Shown: positions 42,273 to 55,014, counted from the stretch's first letter. The stretch is 64,000 nt of DNA from Herbaspirillum sp. (GCF_017744395.1 NZ_JAGIBI010000002.1:434001-498000); one strand, 5' to 3'. Program-made: numbers and translations. The notes: a model not told the origin generated them from the letters alone.

Positions 42273-42982
42273 CCTACGCAGCGCGCATCGGCGCATTCGC
42301 CCTGGCCGCCGCAGCCCTGACCGGCTGCGCCACCAACAATAATCCCAACGATCCGCTGGAAGGCTTCAACCGCGCGATGTTCAGCTTCAACGATACGGTC
42401 GACACGTATGCCTTGAAGCCGGCCGCGCAGGCCTATGACGCCGTGGTGCCGAACCCGGTGCAGAGCGGCATCGGCAACTTCTTCGGCAACATCGGCGACC
42501 TGTGGTCGTCGATCAACCAACTGCTGCAGGGCCGCGTCGAACAGGGCGTGTCGACCTTCATGCGGGTGGCGATCAACACCACCTTCGGCCTGGGCGGCGT
42601 GCTGGACGTGGCGACCGAGGCGCGCCTGCCGCGCGAGAAATCCGATTTCGGCCAGACCCTGGGCAAGTGGGGCGTCGGCTCCGGTCCGTACGTGGTGCTG
42701 CCGTTCTTCGGCCCGTCCACCATCCGCGACACCGCCGGCCTGCCGGTCGACCTGTACGGCGACCTGTGGACCTACAAGCGCCCGACCCGCTGGCGCAACG
42801 TGGGTTCTGTGATCCGCGTGGTGGATCGCCGTGCCCAATTGCTGGATGCCTCGACCCTGCTGGAAGACGCCGCGCTGGACAAGTACGATTTCGTGCGTGA
42901 TGCTTACATCCAGCGTCGCCAGTCGCAAATCGACGGCGGCAATGCCGGCAAGGAACAGAAGGAAGAGGCCATCAAGCCGTGA
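42269..42982 (+). CDS. mlaA: Outer-membrane lipoprotein MlaA (VacJ)
   Basis: MlaA removes misplaced phospholipids from the outer leaflet of the outer membrane. The 237-aa protein has a lipobox LTGC (about residues 12-15) after a short signal, then the family core DPLEGFNRAMFSFNDTVDTYALKPAAQAYDAVVP, GIGNFFGNIGDLWSSINQLLQG, and GPYVVLPFFGPSTIRDTAGLPVD. In E. coli this gene is separate from the mla operon; here it sits between mlaD and mlaC. Confidence 0.95.
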   Translation: MTYAARIGAFALAAAALTGCATNNNPNDPLEGFNRAMFSFNDTVDTYALKPAAQAYDAVVPNPVQSGIGNFFGNIGDLWSSINQLLQGRVEQGVSTFMRVAINTTFGLGGVLDVATEARLPREKSDFGQTLGKWGVGSGPYVVLPFFGPSTIRDTAGLPVDLYGDLWTYKRPTRWRNVGSVIRVVDRRAQLLDASTLLEDAALDKYDFVRDAYIQRRQSQIDGGNAGKEQKEEAIKP

Positions 42983-43186
42983 TGGCATGGCCGCCACCGG
43001 CGGCCGGCTCCTTGAATTGCAGCAAACCGTACAAACTGTAAGATCCGTCGCCGTCTGTGACGGCGCTGGAACCCGAAGGGCGGCGCGGCCTCGAACGCAG
43101 GCCGGCAGTCACCGGAAGTTTGCGTCGGCTCACCGATTGTCAGCGGCATGTGGCTGCGCCGCTCTTATTCGAATGGATAAAGAATT
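42983..43186 (+). other. mlaA-mlaC spacer with two GC-rich hairpins
   Basis: Two 7-bp perfect hairpins are present: GGCCGCC-ACC-GGCGGCC (42989-43005) and CGCCGTC-TGT-GACGGCG (43049-43065). Neither has a T-run, so they may shape mRNA stability rather than stop transcription. No separate gene is seen. Confidence 0.5.
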
Positions 43187-43819
43187 ATGAAGATGTTCAC
43201 CAAACTGATCGCTATCGCTGTTTCCGCACTGGCCTTTTCCGGCGCCGCTTCCGCCCAGGAAGCGCCTGACGCGCTGGTCAAGCGCATCAGCTCGGAAGTG
43301 CTGGACACCGCCAAGAGCGACAAGGACATCCAGTCCGGCAACAACAGCCGCATCATGCAGCTGGTCGAGCAGAAGATTCTGCCGTACGTCGACTTCGAGC
43401 GCATGACCCAGCTCGCCGCCGGCCGTTTCTGGCGCCAGGCCACTCCGGAACAGCAAAAGCAGCTGATCGCCGAATTCCGCAGCCTGCTGGTCTACACCTA
43501 CTCCGGCGCGCTGTCGCAGGTGCGCGACCAGAAGATCGAATTCAAGCCGCTGCGCGCGGCGCCGACCGACACCGAAGTGGAAGTCAATTCGCAAGTGATT
43601 TCCTCGCGCGGCGGCGAGCCGATCCAATTGAGCTATCGCCTGGAAAAGAAGGCCGACGGCTGGAAGCTGTATGACGTCAACGTGCTGGGCGCCTGGCTGG
43701 TGGAAGCCTACAAGGGCACCTTCGCCAATGAAATCAACAAGGGCGGCATCGACGGCCTGATCAAGGCGCTGTCGGACAAGAACAAGCAACTGGCCGCACG
43801 CGCTGCCGGCAAGAAGTAA
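43187..43819 (+). CDS. mlaC: Periplasmic phospholipid-binding protein MlaC
   Basis: MlaC carries phospholipid across the periplasm between MlaA and MlaD. The 210-aa protein has a signal peptide (MKMFTKLIAIAVSALAFSGAASA) and the MlaC core: VEQKILPYVDFERMTQLAAGRFWRQATPEQQKQLIAEFRSLLVYTYSGAL and LEKKADGWKLYDVNVLGAWLVEAYKGTFANEI. It follows mlaA after a structured 204-nt spacer. Confidence 0.96.
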   Translation: MKMFTKLIAIAVSALAFSGAASAQEAPDALVKRISSEVLDTAKSDKDIQSGNNSRIMQLVEQKILPYVDFERMTQLAAGRFWRQATPEQQKQLIAEFRSLLVYTYSGALSQVRDQKIEFKPLRAAPTDTEVEVNSQVISSRGGEPIQLSYRLEKKADGWKLYDVNVLGAWLVEAYKGTFANEINKGGIDGLIKALSDKNKQLAARAAGKK

Positions 43820-43838
43820 TTCAGAAAGACTCTCCATC

Positions 43839-44144
43839 ATGTTCAAGCCCGGCGCCTCGCTGACCGTCAAGAATGCCAGTTCCGTCCTCGGCGAGGGCCT
43901 GTCGGCCATCGCCGCCGGCCAGGCCAGCATCGACGTCAGCGGCGTGACGGCGGTCGACTCGTCGGCGGTGGCCACGCTGCTGGCATGGCGCCGCGCGGCG
44001 CAGGCCCGCGGCGCGGCGCTCGACTTCGGCACGCTGCCGGCCAACCTGCAAAGCCTGGCCGACCTCTATGGCGTTTCCCCGCTGCTTAATGGAGGCGTGG
44101 GCAGCGCGGCGGCGCCCACCTCCGCCACCGACCGACATCATTGA
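43839..44144 (+). CDS. mlaB: STAS-domain protein MlaB
   Basis: MlaB is the small cytosolic STAS subunit that binds MlaF and is needed for assembly and activity of the complex. The 101-aa protein has ASIDVSGVTAVDSSAVATLLAWRRAAQARGAALDFGTLPANLQSLADLYGVSPLL, including the conserved DSS loop. It ends the mla operon, 19 nt after mlaC. Confidence 0.9.
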   Translation: MFKPGASLTVKNASSVLGEGLSAIAAGQASIDVSGVTAVDSSAVATLLAWRRAAQARGAALDFGTLPANLQSLADLYGVSPLLNGGVGSAAAPTSATDRHH

Positions 44145-44224
44145 CGGTTCCCTGAGCCGGCATTCCGGCACCCTGGGCCTGCGCCGCCATCGGCGGCAAT
44201 CCGGCCCGCAATATCGAATTCCCC

Positions 44225-44230
44225 TATAAT
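44225..44230 (+). promoter_or_regulatory. TATAAT element before the ABC-2 transporter genes
   Basis: A perfect -10 hexamer lies in the 234-bp gap after mlaB. I find no -35 at suitable distance. A CCGGT...ACCGG hairpin follows it in the leader. Confidence 0.3.
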
Positions 44231-44378
44231 CTCCTGTTTTACCGCCGGTTTCTGAGACCGGCCCGGCGCCGTTCCAATGCGCTTTGCACAATCCGGAGCG
44301 GCCGGCGAGCGGAGGGGGGCTCTTTTCCGCCGCTCCATTCTTTCTTGTAAGTAACAAATAGATCGGGCTATCGGCATC

Positions 44379-45286
<908 letters not shown>

Positions 45287-45290
<4 letters not shown>

Positions 45291-46051
45291 CCGGCTTCCA
45301 GACCCTGTTCTACAAGGAAATCCTGCGCTTCTGGAAAGTCGCCACGCAAACCGTGACGGCGCCCATCATGACCGCGCTGCTGTATCTGCTGATCTTCGGC
45401 CATGTGCTGCAAGACCACGTGCAGGTCTATCCGGGCGTGCAGTACACCGGCTTTCTGGTGCCCGGCCTGGTGATGATGAGCGTGCTGCAGAATGCCTTCG
45501 CCAACAGTTCGTCCTCGCTGATCCAGTCCAAGATCACCGGCAACCTGGTGTTCGTGCTGTTGACGCCGCTGTCGCACTGGGAACTGTTCGGCGGCTACGT
45601 GCTGGCGGCGGTGGTGCGCGGCCTGATCGTCGGCGCCGGCGTGTTCGTGGTGACCGCCTGGTTCGGCCACCTGGATTTCGTGGCGCCGCTGTGGATCGCG
45701 GTGTTCGCCCTGCTGGGCGCCGGCATCCTCGGCACCATGGGCCTGATCGCCGGCATCTGGGCCGAGAAGTTCGACCAGCTGGCGGCATTCCAGAACTTCC
45801 TGATCGTGCCGCTGACCTTCCTGGCCGGCGTGTTCTATTCGATACACTCGCTGCCGCCGTTCTGGCAGGCGGTGTCGCATTTCAACCCGTTTTTTTATAT
45901 GATCGACGGCTTCCGCTACGGCTTTTTCGGCAAGTCCGACATCGATCCCATGACCAGCCTTGGCATCGTGGCCGTGTTCTTCGTGGCGCTCGCCACGCTG
46001 GCGGTGCGCCTGCTCAAGAGCGGCTACAAGCTGCGCGCAGGTTCGCACTGA
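45287..46051 (+). CDS. ABC-2 exporter permease (YadH-like)
   Basis: This 254-aa integral membrane protein has six helices and the ABC-2 pattern GFLVPGLVMMSVLQNAFANSSSSLIQSKITGNLVFVLLTPLSHWELFGGYVLAAVVRGL, and FLIVPLTFLAGVFYSIHSLPPFWQAVSHFNPFFYMIDGFRYGFFG. It starts within the stop of the ATPase gene. The substrate is unknown. Confidence 0.93.
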
Positions 46052-46079
46052 CGCTACCGCCCCCATCACCGAACGAATC

Positions 46080-46316
46080 ATGCTACCCACACCCGAACTC
46101 GTCAAAAGCTACATCGTCGCCGGCCTCGATTGCCGGCATATCGAAGTCGAAGGCGACGGCCAGCATTTCACCGCCGTCATCGTCTCCGACGCCTTCGCCG
46201 GCAAGCGCCTGATCCAGCGCCACCAGCTGGTCTACGCCGCGCTGGGCGACCGCATGCGCGAGGAAATCCACGCGTTGTCGATGAAAACCCTCACCCCTGA
46301 AGAATTCCAGAAATAA
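46080..46316 (+). CDS. BolA/IbaG-family protein
   Basis: This 78-aa protein matches the IbaG branch of the BolA family, which pairs with monothiol glutaredoxins in iron-sulfur handling: MLPTPELVKSYIVAGLDCRHIEVEGDGQHFTAVIVSDAFAGKRLIQRHQLVYAALGDRM. IbaG is typically next to murA, as here (murA starts 10 nt later). The start at 46080 gives the usual length; the frame is open further upstream into the permease gene but without homology. Confidence 0.92.
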   Translation: MLPTPELVKSYIVAGLDCRHIEVEGDGQHFTAVIVSDAFAGKRLIQRHQLVYAALGDRMREEIHALSMKTLTPEEFQK

Positions 46317-47576
<1,260 letters not shown>

Positions 47577-47597
47577 GCCTTTCGCAAAGTCCAAGAC

Positions 47598-48248
47598 ATG
47601 ACCCAACAACTGACGCTGGCGCTTTCCAAGGGCCGCATCTTCGAAGAAACCCTGCCGCTGTTGAAGGCCGCCGGCATCACCGTGGCCGAAGACCCGGAGT
47701 CGTCGCGCAAGCTGATCCTGCCGACCAACGATCCCAACGTGCGCGTGATCATCGTGCGCGCCTCGGACGTGCCGACCTACGTGCAATACGGCGCCGCCGA
47801 CTTCGGCGTGGCCGGCAAGGACGTGCTGCTGGAACACGGCGGCGAAGGCCTGTACCAGCCGATCGACCTGAAGATCGCCAAGTGCCGCCTGTCGGTGGCG
47901 GTGCAGGAAGGCTTCGACTACGCCAGCGCGGTGCGCCAGGGCGCGCGCCTGCGCGTGGTGACCAAGTATGTGAAGACCGCGCGCGAGCACTTCGCCGCCA
48001 AGGGCGTGCACGTCGACCTGATCAAGCTGTACGGCTCGATGGAACTGGGCCCGCTGGTCGGCCTGTCGGACGCCATCGTCGACCTGGTCAGCACCGGCGG
48101 CACGCTGCGCGCCAACAAGCTGGTGGAAGTCGAGCACATCATCGACATCTCTTCGCGCCTGGTGGTCAACCAGGCCGCGCTGAAACTGAAGCGCGAGCGC
48201 CTGCAACCCATCCTCGAAGCCTTCGAGAAGGCTTCGCAGGCCAAGTAA
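47598..48248 (+). CDS. hisG: ATP phosphoribosyltransferase, short form (HisG_S)
   Basis: HisG joins ATP and PRPP in the first step of histidine synthesis. At 216 aa this is the short form, which lacks the C-terminal regulatory domain and normally works with HisZ. Motifs are [41 protein letters not shown], and [27 protein letters not shown] (PRPP-binding). No hisZ is in the window. It begins the his gene series, 21 nt after murA. Confidence 0.97.
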   Translation: MTQQLTLALSKGRIFEETLPLLKAAGITVAEDPESSRKLILPTNDPNVRVIIVRASDVPTYVQYGAADFGVAGKDVLLEHGGEGLYQPIDLKIAKCRLSVAVQEGFDYASAVRQGARLRVVTKYVKTAREHFAAKGVHVDLIKLYGSMELGPLVGLSDAIVDLVSTGGTLRANKLVEVEHIIDISSRLVVNQAALKLKRERLQPILEAFEKASQAK

Positions 48249-48288
48249 GCCCCTACATCGATCAAAGCCGTATTTTGCAGGTGACACC

Positions 48289-49602
48289 ATGAGCATTGCC
48301 ATCCGAAAACTCGATTCCGCCGATGCTGGCTTTCGCGACAAGCTGTCGGCCGTGCTGGCCTTCGAAGCCGGCGAGGACGAAGCCATCGATCGCGCCGCGG
48401 CGACGATCCTGGCGGAGGTGAAGGCGCGCGGCGATGCCGCCGTGCTGGAATACACCCAGCGTTTCGACCGCGTGCAGGCCGCTTCGCTGGCCGGCCTGGA
48501 AATCGGCAAGGATGCCTTGCAGGCGGCGCTGGCCGGTTTGCCGCCGGCGCGCCGCGAAGCGCTGCAGGCCGCGGCCGACCGCGTGCGCGCCTATCACGAG
48601 CGCCAGAAGAAGGAATGCGGCTCCGACGGTTTCCTGTACCAGGAGGCTGATGGCACCGAACTGGGCCAGAAGGTGACCCCGCTGGACCGCGTCGGCATCT
48701 ACGTGCCGGGCGGCAAGGCGGCCTATCCATCGTCGGTGCTGATGAACGCGATTCCGGCCAAGGTCGCGGGCGTGCAGGAAGTCATCATGGTGGTGCCCAC
48801 GCCGGACGGCGTGCAGAACGAACTGGTGCTGGCGGCCGCCGCGATCGCCGGCGTCGACCGCGTGTTCACCATCGGCGGCGCGCAGGCTGTGGGCGCGCTG
48901 GCCTACGGCACCGCGACTATTCCGCAAGTAGACAAGATCGTCGGCCCCGGCAACGCCTATGTCGCCGCCGCCAAGCGCCGCGTGTTCGGCATCGTCGGCA
49001 TCGACATGATCGCCGGCCCTTCCGAGATCCTGGTGATCTGCGACGGCAGCACCGATCCCGACTGGATCGCGATGGACCTGTTCTCGCAGGCCGAGCACGA
49101 TGAGCTGGCGCAATCGATTCTGTTGTGCCCGGACGCCGCCTACATCGCCAAGGTGGAAGCCTCGATCAACAAGCTGCTCGACGCCATGCCGCGCCGCGAC
49201 GTGATCCGCACTTCGCTGACCGATCGCGGGGCGCTGGTGAAGGTGCGCGACATGGAGGAAGCCTGCGAGATCGCCAACATGATCGCCGCCGAACACCTGG
49301 AAATCTCCGCCGAAGAGCCGCAGCAGTGGGCCGACCGGATCCGCCACGCCGGCGCCATGTTCCTCGGCCGCTTCTCGTCCGAATCGCTGGGCGACTACTG
49401 CGCCGGCCCCAACCACGTGCTGCCGACTTCGCGCACCGCGCGCTTCTCGTCGCCGCTGGGCGTGTACGACTTCCAGAAGCGCTCCAGCGTGATCCGCGTC
49501 TCCGAAGCCGGCGCCCGGGCGCTGGGCAAGATCGCCGCCGAACTGGCGTACGGCGAAGGCTTGCAGGCGCACGCCCGCTCTGCCGAACTGCGCCTGAAGT
49601 GA
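48289..49602 (+). CDS. hisD: Histidinol dehydrogenase
   Basis: HisD oxidises L-histidinol to L-histidine in two NAD-dependent, zinc-requiring steps. The 437-aa protein has [59 protein letters not shown], the zinc region [14 protein letters not shown], and [25 protein letters not shown]. Length and motifs are normal. The DNA methyltransferase gene starts only 4 nt after its stop. Confidence 0.98.
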   Translation: MSIAIRKLDSADAGFRDKLSAVLAFEAGEDEAIDRAAATILAEVKARGDAAVLEYTQRFDRVQAASLAGLEIGKDALQAALAGLPPARREALQAAADRVRAYHERQKKECGSDGFLYQEADGTELGQKVTPLDRVGIYVPGGKAAYPSSVLMNAIPAKVAGVQEVIMVVPTPDGVQNELVLAAAAIAGVDRVFTIGGAQAVGALAYGTATIPQVDKIVGPGNAYVAAAKRRVFGIVGIDMIAGPSEILVICDGSTDPDWIAMDLFSQAEHDELAQSILLCPDAAYIAKVEASINKLLDAMPRRDVIRTSLTDRGALVKVRDMEEACEIANMIAAEHLEISAEEPQQWADRIRHAGAMFLGRFSSESLGDYCAGPNHVLPTSRTARFSSPLGVYDFQKRSSVIRVSEAGARALGKIAAELAYGEGLQAHARSAELRLK

Positions 49603-49606
49603 TGCG

Positions 49607-50422
49607 ATGACGGTGGCCTCCGACCCGTCTGCAGGCGAAGGCTGGCTGGATCGCGTGCATTGCGAGGATGCGCTGCACGGTTTGCGGCGCATTCCCGACG
49701 GCAGCATCGACCTGCTGATCGCCGACCCGCCGTACGGGCTGGGCAAGGACTACGGCAACGATTCCGACAAGCTCGACACCGCCGAATACCTGCGCTGGAC
49801 CGAGCAGTGGATCGACGCCGCCTTGCCCAAGCTCAAGGCCAACGGCAGCCTCTACATCTTCCTGACCTGGCGCTATTCGCCGGAAATCTTCGTCATGCTG
49901 AAGCAGCGCATGACCATGATCAACGAGATCGTCTGGGACCGCCGCGTGCCGTCCATGGGCGGCAGCACCCGGCGCTATTCCTCGGTGCACGACACCATCG
50001 GCTTCTTCGCCGCTGCCCGCGATTATTTCTTCGACCTCGACGCCATCCGCATCCCCTACGACGAGCAGACCAAGAAGGCGCGCTCGCGCGCCATCTTCGT
50101 CGGCGCCAAGTGGCTGGAGATGGGCTACAACCCCAAGGACGTGTGGAGCGTGTCGCGCCTGCACCGCGAGCACAAGGAGCGCGCCGACCATCCCACGCAA
50201 AAGCCGCTGGAGATCGTCGAACGCATGGTCAAGGCCTCCTGCCCACCGGGCGGGGTGGTGCTCGACCCGTTCATGGGCAGTGGCACCACGGCGGTGGCGG
50301 CGCGCCGCTGCGGCCGGCATTTTGCCGGCTTCGAACTCAATTCCGATTATTGCGAACTGATCCGCCGGCGCCTGGAGGCGCTGGAACCTGCGAGCCAACA
50401 AGATGAACAAGTCACCGGCTGA
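49607..50422 (+). CDS. Orphan beta-class DNA (adenine-N6 or cytosine-N4) methyltransferase
   Basis: This 271-aa enzyme has the amino-methyltransferase motifs in beta-class order: motif IV DPPY in [22 protein letters not shown] (about residues 41-44 of the frame), a short target-recognition region, [17 protein letters not shown], then SAM motif [27 protein letters not shown]. It resembles YhdJ/CcrM-type solitary enzymes. No restriction gene is adjacent. It lies between hisD and hisC, starting 4 nt after hisD and overlapping hisC by 20 nt, so it should be expressed with the histidine genes. GC content looks like its neighbours, arguing against recent transfer. The target site is unknown. Confidence 0.9.
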   Translation: MTVASDPSAGEGWLDRVHCEDALHGLRRIPDGSIDLLIADPPYGLGKDYGNDSDKLDTAEYLRWTEQWIDAALPKLKANGSLYIFLTWRYSPEIFVMLKQRMTMINEIVWDRRVPSMGGSTRRYSSVHDTIGFFAAARDYFFDLDAIRIPYDEQTKKARSRAIFVGAKWLEMGYNPKDVWSVSRLHREHKERADHPTQKPLEIVERMVKASCPPGGVVLDPFMGSGTTAVAARRCGRHFAGFELNSDYCELIRRRLEALEPASQQDEQVTG

Positions 50423-51515
50423 CCCCGCTTCCTGCGACATACTGATCGATAGCGTCATCCGCCCGCTGGTGCGCGGCTGGCAGGCATACCACGTGCCCGA
50501 TGCCGGGGGCATGCTCAAGCTGGACGCGATGGAGAATCCGTACACCTTGCCGCCCGAACTGCATCAGGCCCTGGCACAGCGGCTGGCGCAGGCGGAACTG
50601 AACCGCTATCCGGTGCCGTCCTATGTGCGCCTGAAAGAGGCGATCCGCAGCAAGCTGGGCGTGCCGGACGGCTACGACGTGTTGCTGGGCAACGGTTCGG
50701 ATGAGCTGATTTCCATCCTGTCGATGGCCTGCGCCGTACCCGGCCGCAAGGTGCTGGCGCCGGAACCCAGCTTCGTGATGTACCAGGTGTCAGCGCTGGC
50801 GGCCGGTCTGGAATACGTCGGCGTGCCGCTGCGTGCCGACTTCACGCTGGATGTGCCGGCCATGCTGGCGGCGATGGCGCTGCACCGTCCGGCCATCACC
50901 TATCTCTCCTATCCCAACAATCCGACCGGCACGCTGTTCGAGGCCGCCGACATCCTGCGCATCGTGCAGGCCGCCGCGCCGTACGGCCTGGTGGTGGTGG
51001 ACGAGGCTTACCAGCCGTTCGCCCAGACCAGCCTGATGCAGGCGTTGCCGCAGTTCAACAATCTGGTGGTGATGCGCACGGTGTCCAAGCTGGGGCTGGC
51101 CGGCATCCGCCTGGGCTACATGTCGGCCGCGCCGGCGCTGTTGCGTGAATTCGACAAGGTACGCCCGCCGTACAACATCAACGTCTTGACCGAGGCGGCC
51201 GCGCTGTTCATGCTGGAACACCTCGACGTGCTGGAAGCGCAGGCCGCCGCGCTGCGCAGCGGTCGCACCGCGCTGATGGCGCAATTGGCCGCGCTGGACG
51301 GGGTGGAAGTGTTCCCGTCGGCCGCCAACTTCGTGCTGATCCGCGTCCCGCAGGCCGATAAAGTTTTCAGCGCTTTGCTCGCAGCCAAGGTGCTGGTCAA
51401 AAATGCCGGTAGAATGCATGTATTGCTGCACAACTGTTTGCGCATCACCGTCAGCACAGAAGAAGAAAACGCCGCCTTCCTGGCGGCCCTGCAAGCGGAG
51501 CTGGCGGCGTTGTAA
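50403..51515 (+). CDS. hisC: Histidinol-phosphate aminotransferase
   Basis: HisC is a PLP enzyme that makes L-histidinol phosphate from imidazole acetol phosphate. The 370-aa protein has [59 protein letters not shown], and the PLP lysine in [16 protein letters not shown]. It starts inside the methyltransferase gene, whose stop lies 20 nt downstream of the hisC start. Confidence 0.97.
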   Translation: MNKSPADPASCDILIDSVIRPLVRGWQAYHVPDAGGMLKLDAMENPYTLPPELHQALAQRLAQAELNRYPVPSYVRLKEAIRSKLGVPDGYDVLLGNGSDELISILSMACAVPGRKVLAPEPSFVMYQVSALAAGLEYVGVPLRADFTLDVPAMLAAMALHRPAITYLSYPNNPTGTLFEAADILRIVQAAAPYGLVVVDEAYQPFAQTSLMQALPQFNNLVVMRTVSKLGLAGIRLGYMSAAPALLREFDKVRPPYNINVLTEAAALFMLEHLDVLEAQAAALRSGRTALMAQLAALDGVEVFPSAANFVLIRVPQADKVFSALLAAKVLVKNAGRMHVLLHNCLRITVSTEEENAAFLAALQAELAAL

Positions 51516-51575
51516 AGGCGCGCATCGGCACCATCTAGGCAAAACCCAACTGTTGAACCCGCGTTACCCCTGACC

Positions 51576-52172
51576 ATGTCTACACCCAGAACCGCAGAAG
51601 TCGTCCGCAACACCAACGAAACCCAGATTCGCGTTGCGATCAACCTGGACGGAACCGGCAAGCAAAAGCTTGATACCGGCGTGCCGTTCCTCGACCACAT
51701 GCTGGACCAGATTGCGCGCCACGGCCTGATCGACCTGGACATCCATGCCAAGGGCGACCTGCATATCGACGCGCACCACACGGTGGAAGACGTGGGCATC
51801 ACGCTGGGCATGGCGTTCGCCAAGGCCATCGGCGACAAGAAGGGCATCCGCCGCTACGGCCATGCCTACGTGCCGCTGGACGAAGCGCTGTCGCGAGTGG
51901 TAATCGACTTCTCCGGCCGTCCCGGCCTGGAATACCACATCCCGTTCACGCGTTCGATGATCGGCGGCTTCGACGTCGACCTGACCAGCGAGTTCTTCCA
52001 CGGTTTCGTCAACCATGCGCAAGTGACCCTGCACATCGACAACCTGCGCGGCCTCAATGCGCACCACCAGTGCGAGACCGTGTTCAAGGCATTCGGCCGC
52101 GCGCTGCGCATGGCGATCGAGCTCGACGAGCGCGCCGCCGGCACGATTCCATCCACCAAGGGCAGCTTGTAA
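51576..52172 (+). CDS. hisB: Imidazoleglycerol-phosphate dehydratase
   Basis: This 198-aa protein is the monofunctional dehydratase (no phosphatase domain). It converts imidazole-glycerol phosphate to imidazole-acetol phosphate at a di-manganese site. The His-rich metal motifs are [11 protein letters not shown] and [34 protein letters not shown] is also typical. The histidinol-phosphate phosphatase must be encoded elsewhere. Confidence 0.98.
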   Translation: MSTPRTAEVVRNTNETQIRVAINLDGTGKQKLDTGVPFLDHMLDQIARHGLIDLDIHAKGDLHIDAHHTVEDVGITLGMAFAKAIGDKKGIRRYGHAYVPLDEALSRVVIDFSGRPGLEYHIPFTRSMIGGFDVDLTSEFFHGFVNHAQVTLHIDNLRGLNAHHQCETVFKAFGRALRMAIELDERAAGTIPSTKGSL

Positions 52173-52215
52173 CCACCTGGCATCTCCGGCGCATGAGCGC
52201 GCCGCCATCTTCGAT

Positions 52216-52854
52216 ATGAATAAAATTGTTGTAGTGGATTACGGCATGGGCAACCTGCGCTCGGTAGCGCAAGCCCTGCGCCATGTCGCGCCCGAAGCAG
52301 ACGTGCGCATCTCCGGCGAGGTCGCCGACATCCGCGGCGCCGACCGCGTGGTGCTGCCCGGCCAGGGCGCCATGCCCGACTGCATGCGCTGCCTGCGCGA
52401 GTCGGGCCTGCAGGAAGCGGTGGTCGAGGCTTCGCGCAGCAAACCGCTGTTCGGCGTGTGCGTGGGCGAGCAGATGCTGTTCGACTGGAGCGAGGAAGGC
52501 GATACCCCCGGCCTGGGCCTGTTGCCGGGCAAGGTGGTGCGTTTCGAGCTGGACGGCCTGCTGCAGGACGACGGTTCGCGCTACAAGGTACCGCAGATGG
52601 GCTGGAACCACGTGCGCCAGAGCGCACAGCATCCGCTGTGGGAAGGGATTGCCGACAATGCCTACTTCTACTTCGTGCACAGTTTTTATGCAGTCCCGGC
52701 AGACCAGGCGCATGTGGTCGGCCAGACGCCTTACGGCCGCGATTTCGCCTGCGCGGTGGCCCGCGATAATATCTTTGCAACCCAGTTCCACCCGGAAAAA
52801 AGTGCCGCCGCGGGTTTGCAGCTGTATCGGAATTTCGTACACTGGAAGCCTTGA
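52216..52854 (+). CDS. hisH: Imidazole glycerol phosphate synthase, glutaminase subunit
   Basis: HisH releases ammonia from glutamine and channels it to HisF. The 212-aa protein has [30 protein letters not shown], the nucleophile cysteine in [10 protein letters not shown], and the His/Glu of the triad in QFHPEKS. The start at 52216 is the ATG just before the conserved N-terminus; the frame extends further back into hisB without homology. Confidence 0.97.
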   Translation: MNKIVVVDYGMGNLRSVAQALRHVAPEADVRISGEVADIRGADRVVLPGQGAMPDCMRCLRESGLQEAVVEASRSKPLFGVCVGEQMLFDWSEEGDTPGLGLLPGKVVRFELDGLLQDDGSRYKVPQMGWNHVRQSAQHPLWEGIADNAYFYFVHSFYAVPADQAHVVGQTPYGRDFACAVARDNIFATQFHPEKSAAAGLQLYRNFVHWKP

Positions 52855-52929
52855 TTTTTGCCTTTCAGGCAAGAACCGGCGAGAGTTTTCCGTCATCCAC
52901 CCTTTTTACTGACTAGTCATACCGTAGCC

Positions 52930-53727
52930 ATGCTGCTGATACCCGCCATCGACCTGAAAGACGGTCATTGCGTCCGCCTCAAACAAGGCGATATGGAACA
53001 AGCCACCGTTTTCTCCGAAGACCCGGCGGAAATGGCCCTGCACTGGTTGAAGCAAGGCGCCCGCCGCCTGCACCTGGTGGACCTGAACGGCGCGTTCGCG
53101 GGCAAGCCCAAGAACGAGGCGGCGGTCAAGTCCATCCTCAAGGTGGTGGCCGCTTTCGCCGAGGAAAACGGGGTCGAGGAGATCCCCGTGCAACTGGGCG
53201 GCGGCATCCGCGACCTCGATACCATCGAGCGCTACCTCGATGACGGCCTGTCCTACATCATCATCGGCACCGCCGCGGTGAAGAACCCCGGTTTCCTGCA
53301 TGACGCCTGCAGCGCCTTCCCCGGCCAGATCATCGTCGGCCTGGACGCCAAGGACGGCAAGGTCGCCACCGACGGCTGGAGCAAGCTGTCGGGCCACGAG
53401 GTGATCGACCTGGCGCGCAAGTTCGAAGGCTACGGCTGCGAATCCATCGTCTATACCGACATCGGCCGCGACGGCATGATGGGCGGCGTCAACATCGAAG
53501 CCACCGTGCGCCTGGCGCAGGCGGTGTCGATTCCCATCATCGCTTCCGGCGGCGTGCACAACATCGGCGACGTGGAAGCCTTGTGCCGTGTGGAAGACGA
53601 AGGGATCGAGGCGGTCATCTGCGGCCGTTCCATCTATGAAGGCACGCTGGATTTGCGCAGCGGCCAGGACCGTGCCGACGAACTGACGCAAGCCCTGGAG
53701 GCCGAGCGCGACGCCGGCGGCAAATAA
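52930..53727 (+). CDS. hisA: ProFAR isomerase
   Basis: HisA catalyses the Amadori rearrangement of ProFAR to PRFAR. The 265-aa TIM barrel has the first catalytic Asp in [19 protein letters not shown] and the second in [14 protein letters not shown], with phosphate-binding [17 protein letters not shown] and [14 protein letters not shown]. The start at 52930 is set by the conserved MLLIPAID; no strong Shine-Dalgarno is seen. About 15 extra residues at the C-terminus are charged. Confidence 0.97.
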   Translation: MLLIPAIDLKDGHCVRLKQGDMEQATVFSEDPAEMALHWLKQGARRLHLVDLNGAFAGKPKNEAAVKSILKVVAAFAEENGVEEIPVQLGGGIRDLDTIERYLDDGLSYIIIGTAAVKNPGFLHDACSAFPGQIIVGLDAKDGKVATDGWSKLSGHEVIDLARKFEGYGCESIVYTDIGRDGMMGGVNIEATVRLAQAVSIPIIASGGVHNIGDVEALCRVEDEGIEAVICGRSIYEGTLDLRSGQDRADELTQALEAERDAGGK

Positions 53728-53728
53728 G

Positions 53729-54493
53729 ATGGCCCTCGCAAAACGCATCATCCCCTGCCTCGACGTGACCGCCGGCCGCGTCGTCAAGGGCGTCAATTTC
53801 CTGGAGCTGCGCGATGCCGGCGACCCGGTGGAAATCGCGCGCCGCTATGACGAGCAGGGCGCCGACGAGCTGACCTTCCTCGACATCACCGCTTCCTCCG
53901 ACGGCCGCGACCTGATCCTCGACATCATCGAGGCGGTGGCCTCGCAGGTCTTCATTCCGCTGACGGTCGGCGGCGGCGTGCGCGCCGTCGACGACGTGCG
54001 CCGCCTGTTGAACGCCGGCGCCGACAAGGTCGGCATCAATACCTCTGCCGTGACCAACCCGCAACTGGTGGCCGATGCCGCCGGCAAGTACGGTTCGCAA
54101 TGCATCGTGGTGGCGATCGACGCCAAGCGCGCCGGCGACGGCAAGTGGGAGGTCTACACCCACGGCGGCCGCAAGGCCACCGGCTTGGACGCGGTCGAAT
54201 GGGCGCGCAAGATGGCGCGCCTGGGCGCCGGAGAGATCCTGCTGACCAGCATGGACCGCGACGGCACCAAGAGCGGTTTCGACCTCGACCTGACCCGCGC
54301 GGTATCGGAAGCCGTGAGCATTCCGGTGATCGCCTCGGGCGGCGTCGGCGGCCTGCAGGACCTGGCCGACGGCGTGACCAAGGGCAAGGCCGACGCGGTG
54401 CTGGCCGCCAGCATCTTCCACTATGGCCAGCACACCGTGCAGGAAGCCAAGCGCTTCATGGCCGACCAGAACATTCCGATGAGGCTGGCATGA
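53729..54493 (+). CDS. hisF: Imidazole glycerol phosphate synthase, cyclase subunit
   Basis: HisF joins ammonia with PRFAR to give imidazole-glycerol phosphate and AICAR. The 254-aa TIM barrel has the catalytic Asp residues in [18 protein letters not shown] and [17 protein letters not shown], plus [26 protein letters not shown]. It starts 1 nt after hisA and overlaps hisI by 4 nt. Confidence 0.98.
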   Translation: MALAKRIIPCLDVTAGRVVKGVNFLELRDAGDPVEIARRYDEQGADELTFLDITASSDGRDLILDIIEAVASQVFIPLTVGGGVRAVDDVRRLLNAGADKVGINTSAVTNPQLVADAAGKYGSQCIVVAIDAKRAGDGKWEVYTHGGRKATGLDAVEWARKMARLGAGEILLTSMDRDGTKSGFDLDLTRAVSEAVSIPVIASGGVGGLQDLADGVTKGKADAVLAASIFHYGQHTVQEAKRFMADQNIPMRLA

Positions 54494-55014
54494 GCATCAG
54501 CGCCAAGTGGCTGAACAAGGTGAAGTGGGACGAGGTCGGCCTGGTGCCGGTGATCGCCCAGGAAGTCGGCAGCAACGACGTGCTGATGTTCGCCTGGATG
54601 AACCGCGAGGCGCTGGCCAGGACGGTCGAGATCGGCCAGGCCGTGTACTGGAGCCGTTCGCGCAAGAAGCTGTGGCACAAGGGCGAGGAGTCCGGCCACT
54701 TCCAGAAGGTGCATGAGATCCGCCTCGACTGCGACGAAGACGTGGTGCTGCTCAAGGTCGAGCAGGTGGCCGGCATCGCCTGCCATACCGGCCGCCATTC
54801 CTGCTTCTTCCAGAAGTTCGAGGGCAGCGCCGACAACGGCGAGTGGCAGACCGTCGAGCCGGTCCTGAAGGACTTGCCGCCGGGTGCCGGCGGCGCGCCT
54901 GCCGCCAAGGCGGAGAAGGCGGAGAAAGCCGAAAAGACCGCCGACAAGCCCAAGCGCACCCGCAAGACCGCTGACGCGGCCAAGAATACCGAACCGGGCA
55001 AGACCGAACCATGA
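54490..55014 (+). CDS. hisI: Phosphoribosyl-AMP cyclohydrolase with Lys/Ala-rich C-terminal extension
   Basis: HisI opens the adenine ring of PR-AMP. The first 130 residues match the family: [71 protein letters not shown], and the zinc-binding [11 protein letters not shown]. The protein continues to 174 aa with a low-complexity tail ([20 protein letters not shown]), longer than usual HisI. The start overlaps hisF (ATGA) and the end overlaps hisE by 4 nt. Confidence 0.95.
   Translation: MSISAKWLNKVKWDEVGLVPVIAQEVGSNDVLMFAWMNREALARTVEIGQAVYWSRSRKKLWHKGEESGHFQKVHEIRLDCDEDVVLLKVEQVAGIACHTGRHSCFFQKFEGSADNGEWQTVEPVLKDLPPGAGGAPAAKAEKAEKAEKTADKPKRTRKTADAAKNTEPGKTEP

Noticed and set aside
49607..50422. 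Restriction-modification system
   Set aside because: Only the methyltransferase is present. Both flanking genes are intact histidine genes, so no endonuclease can be hidden here.
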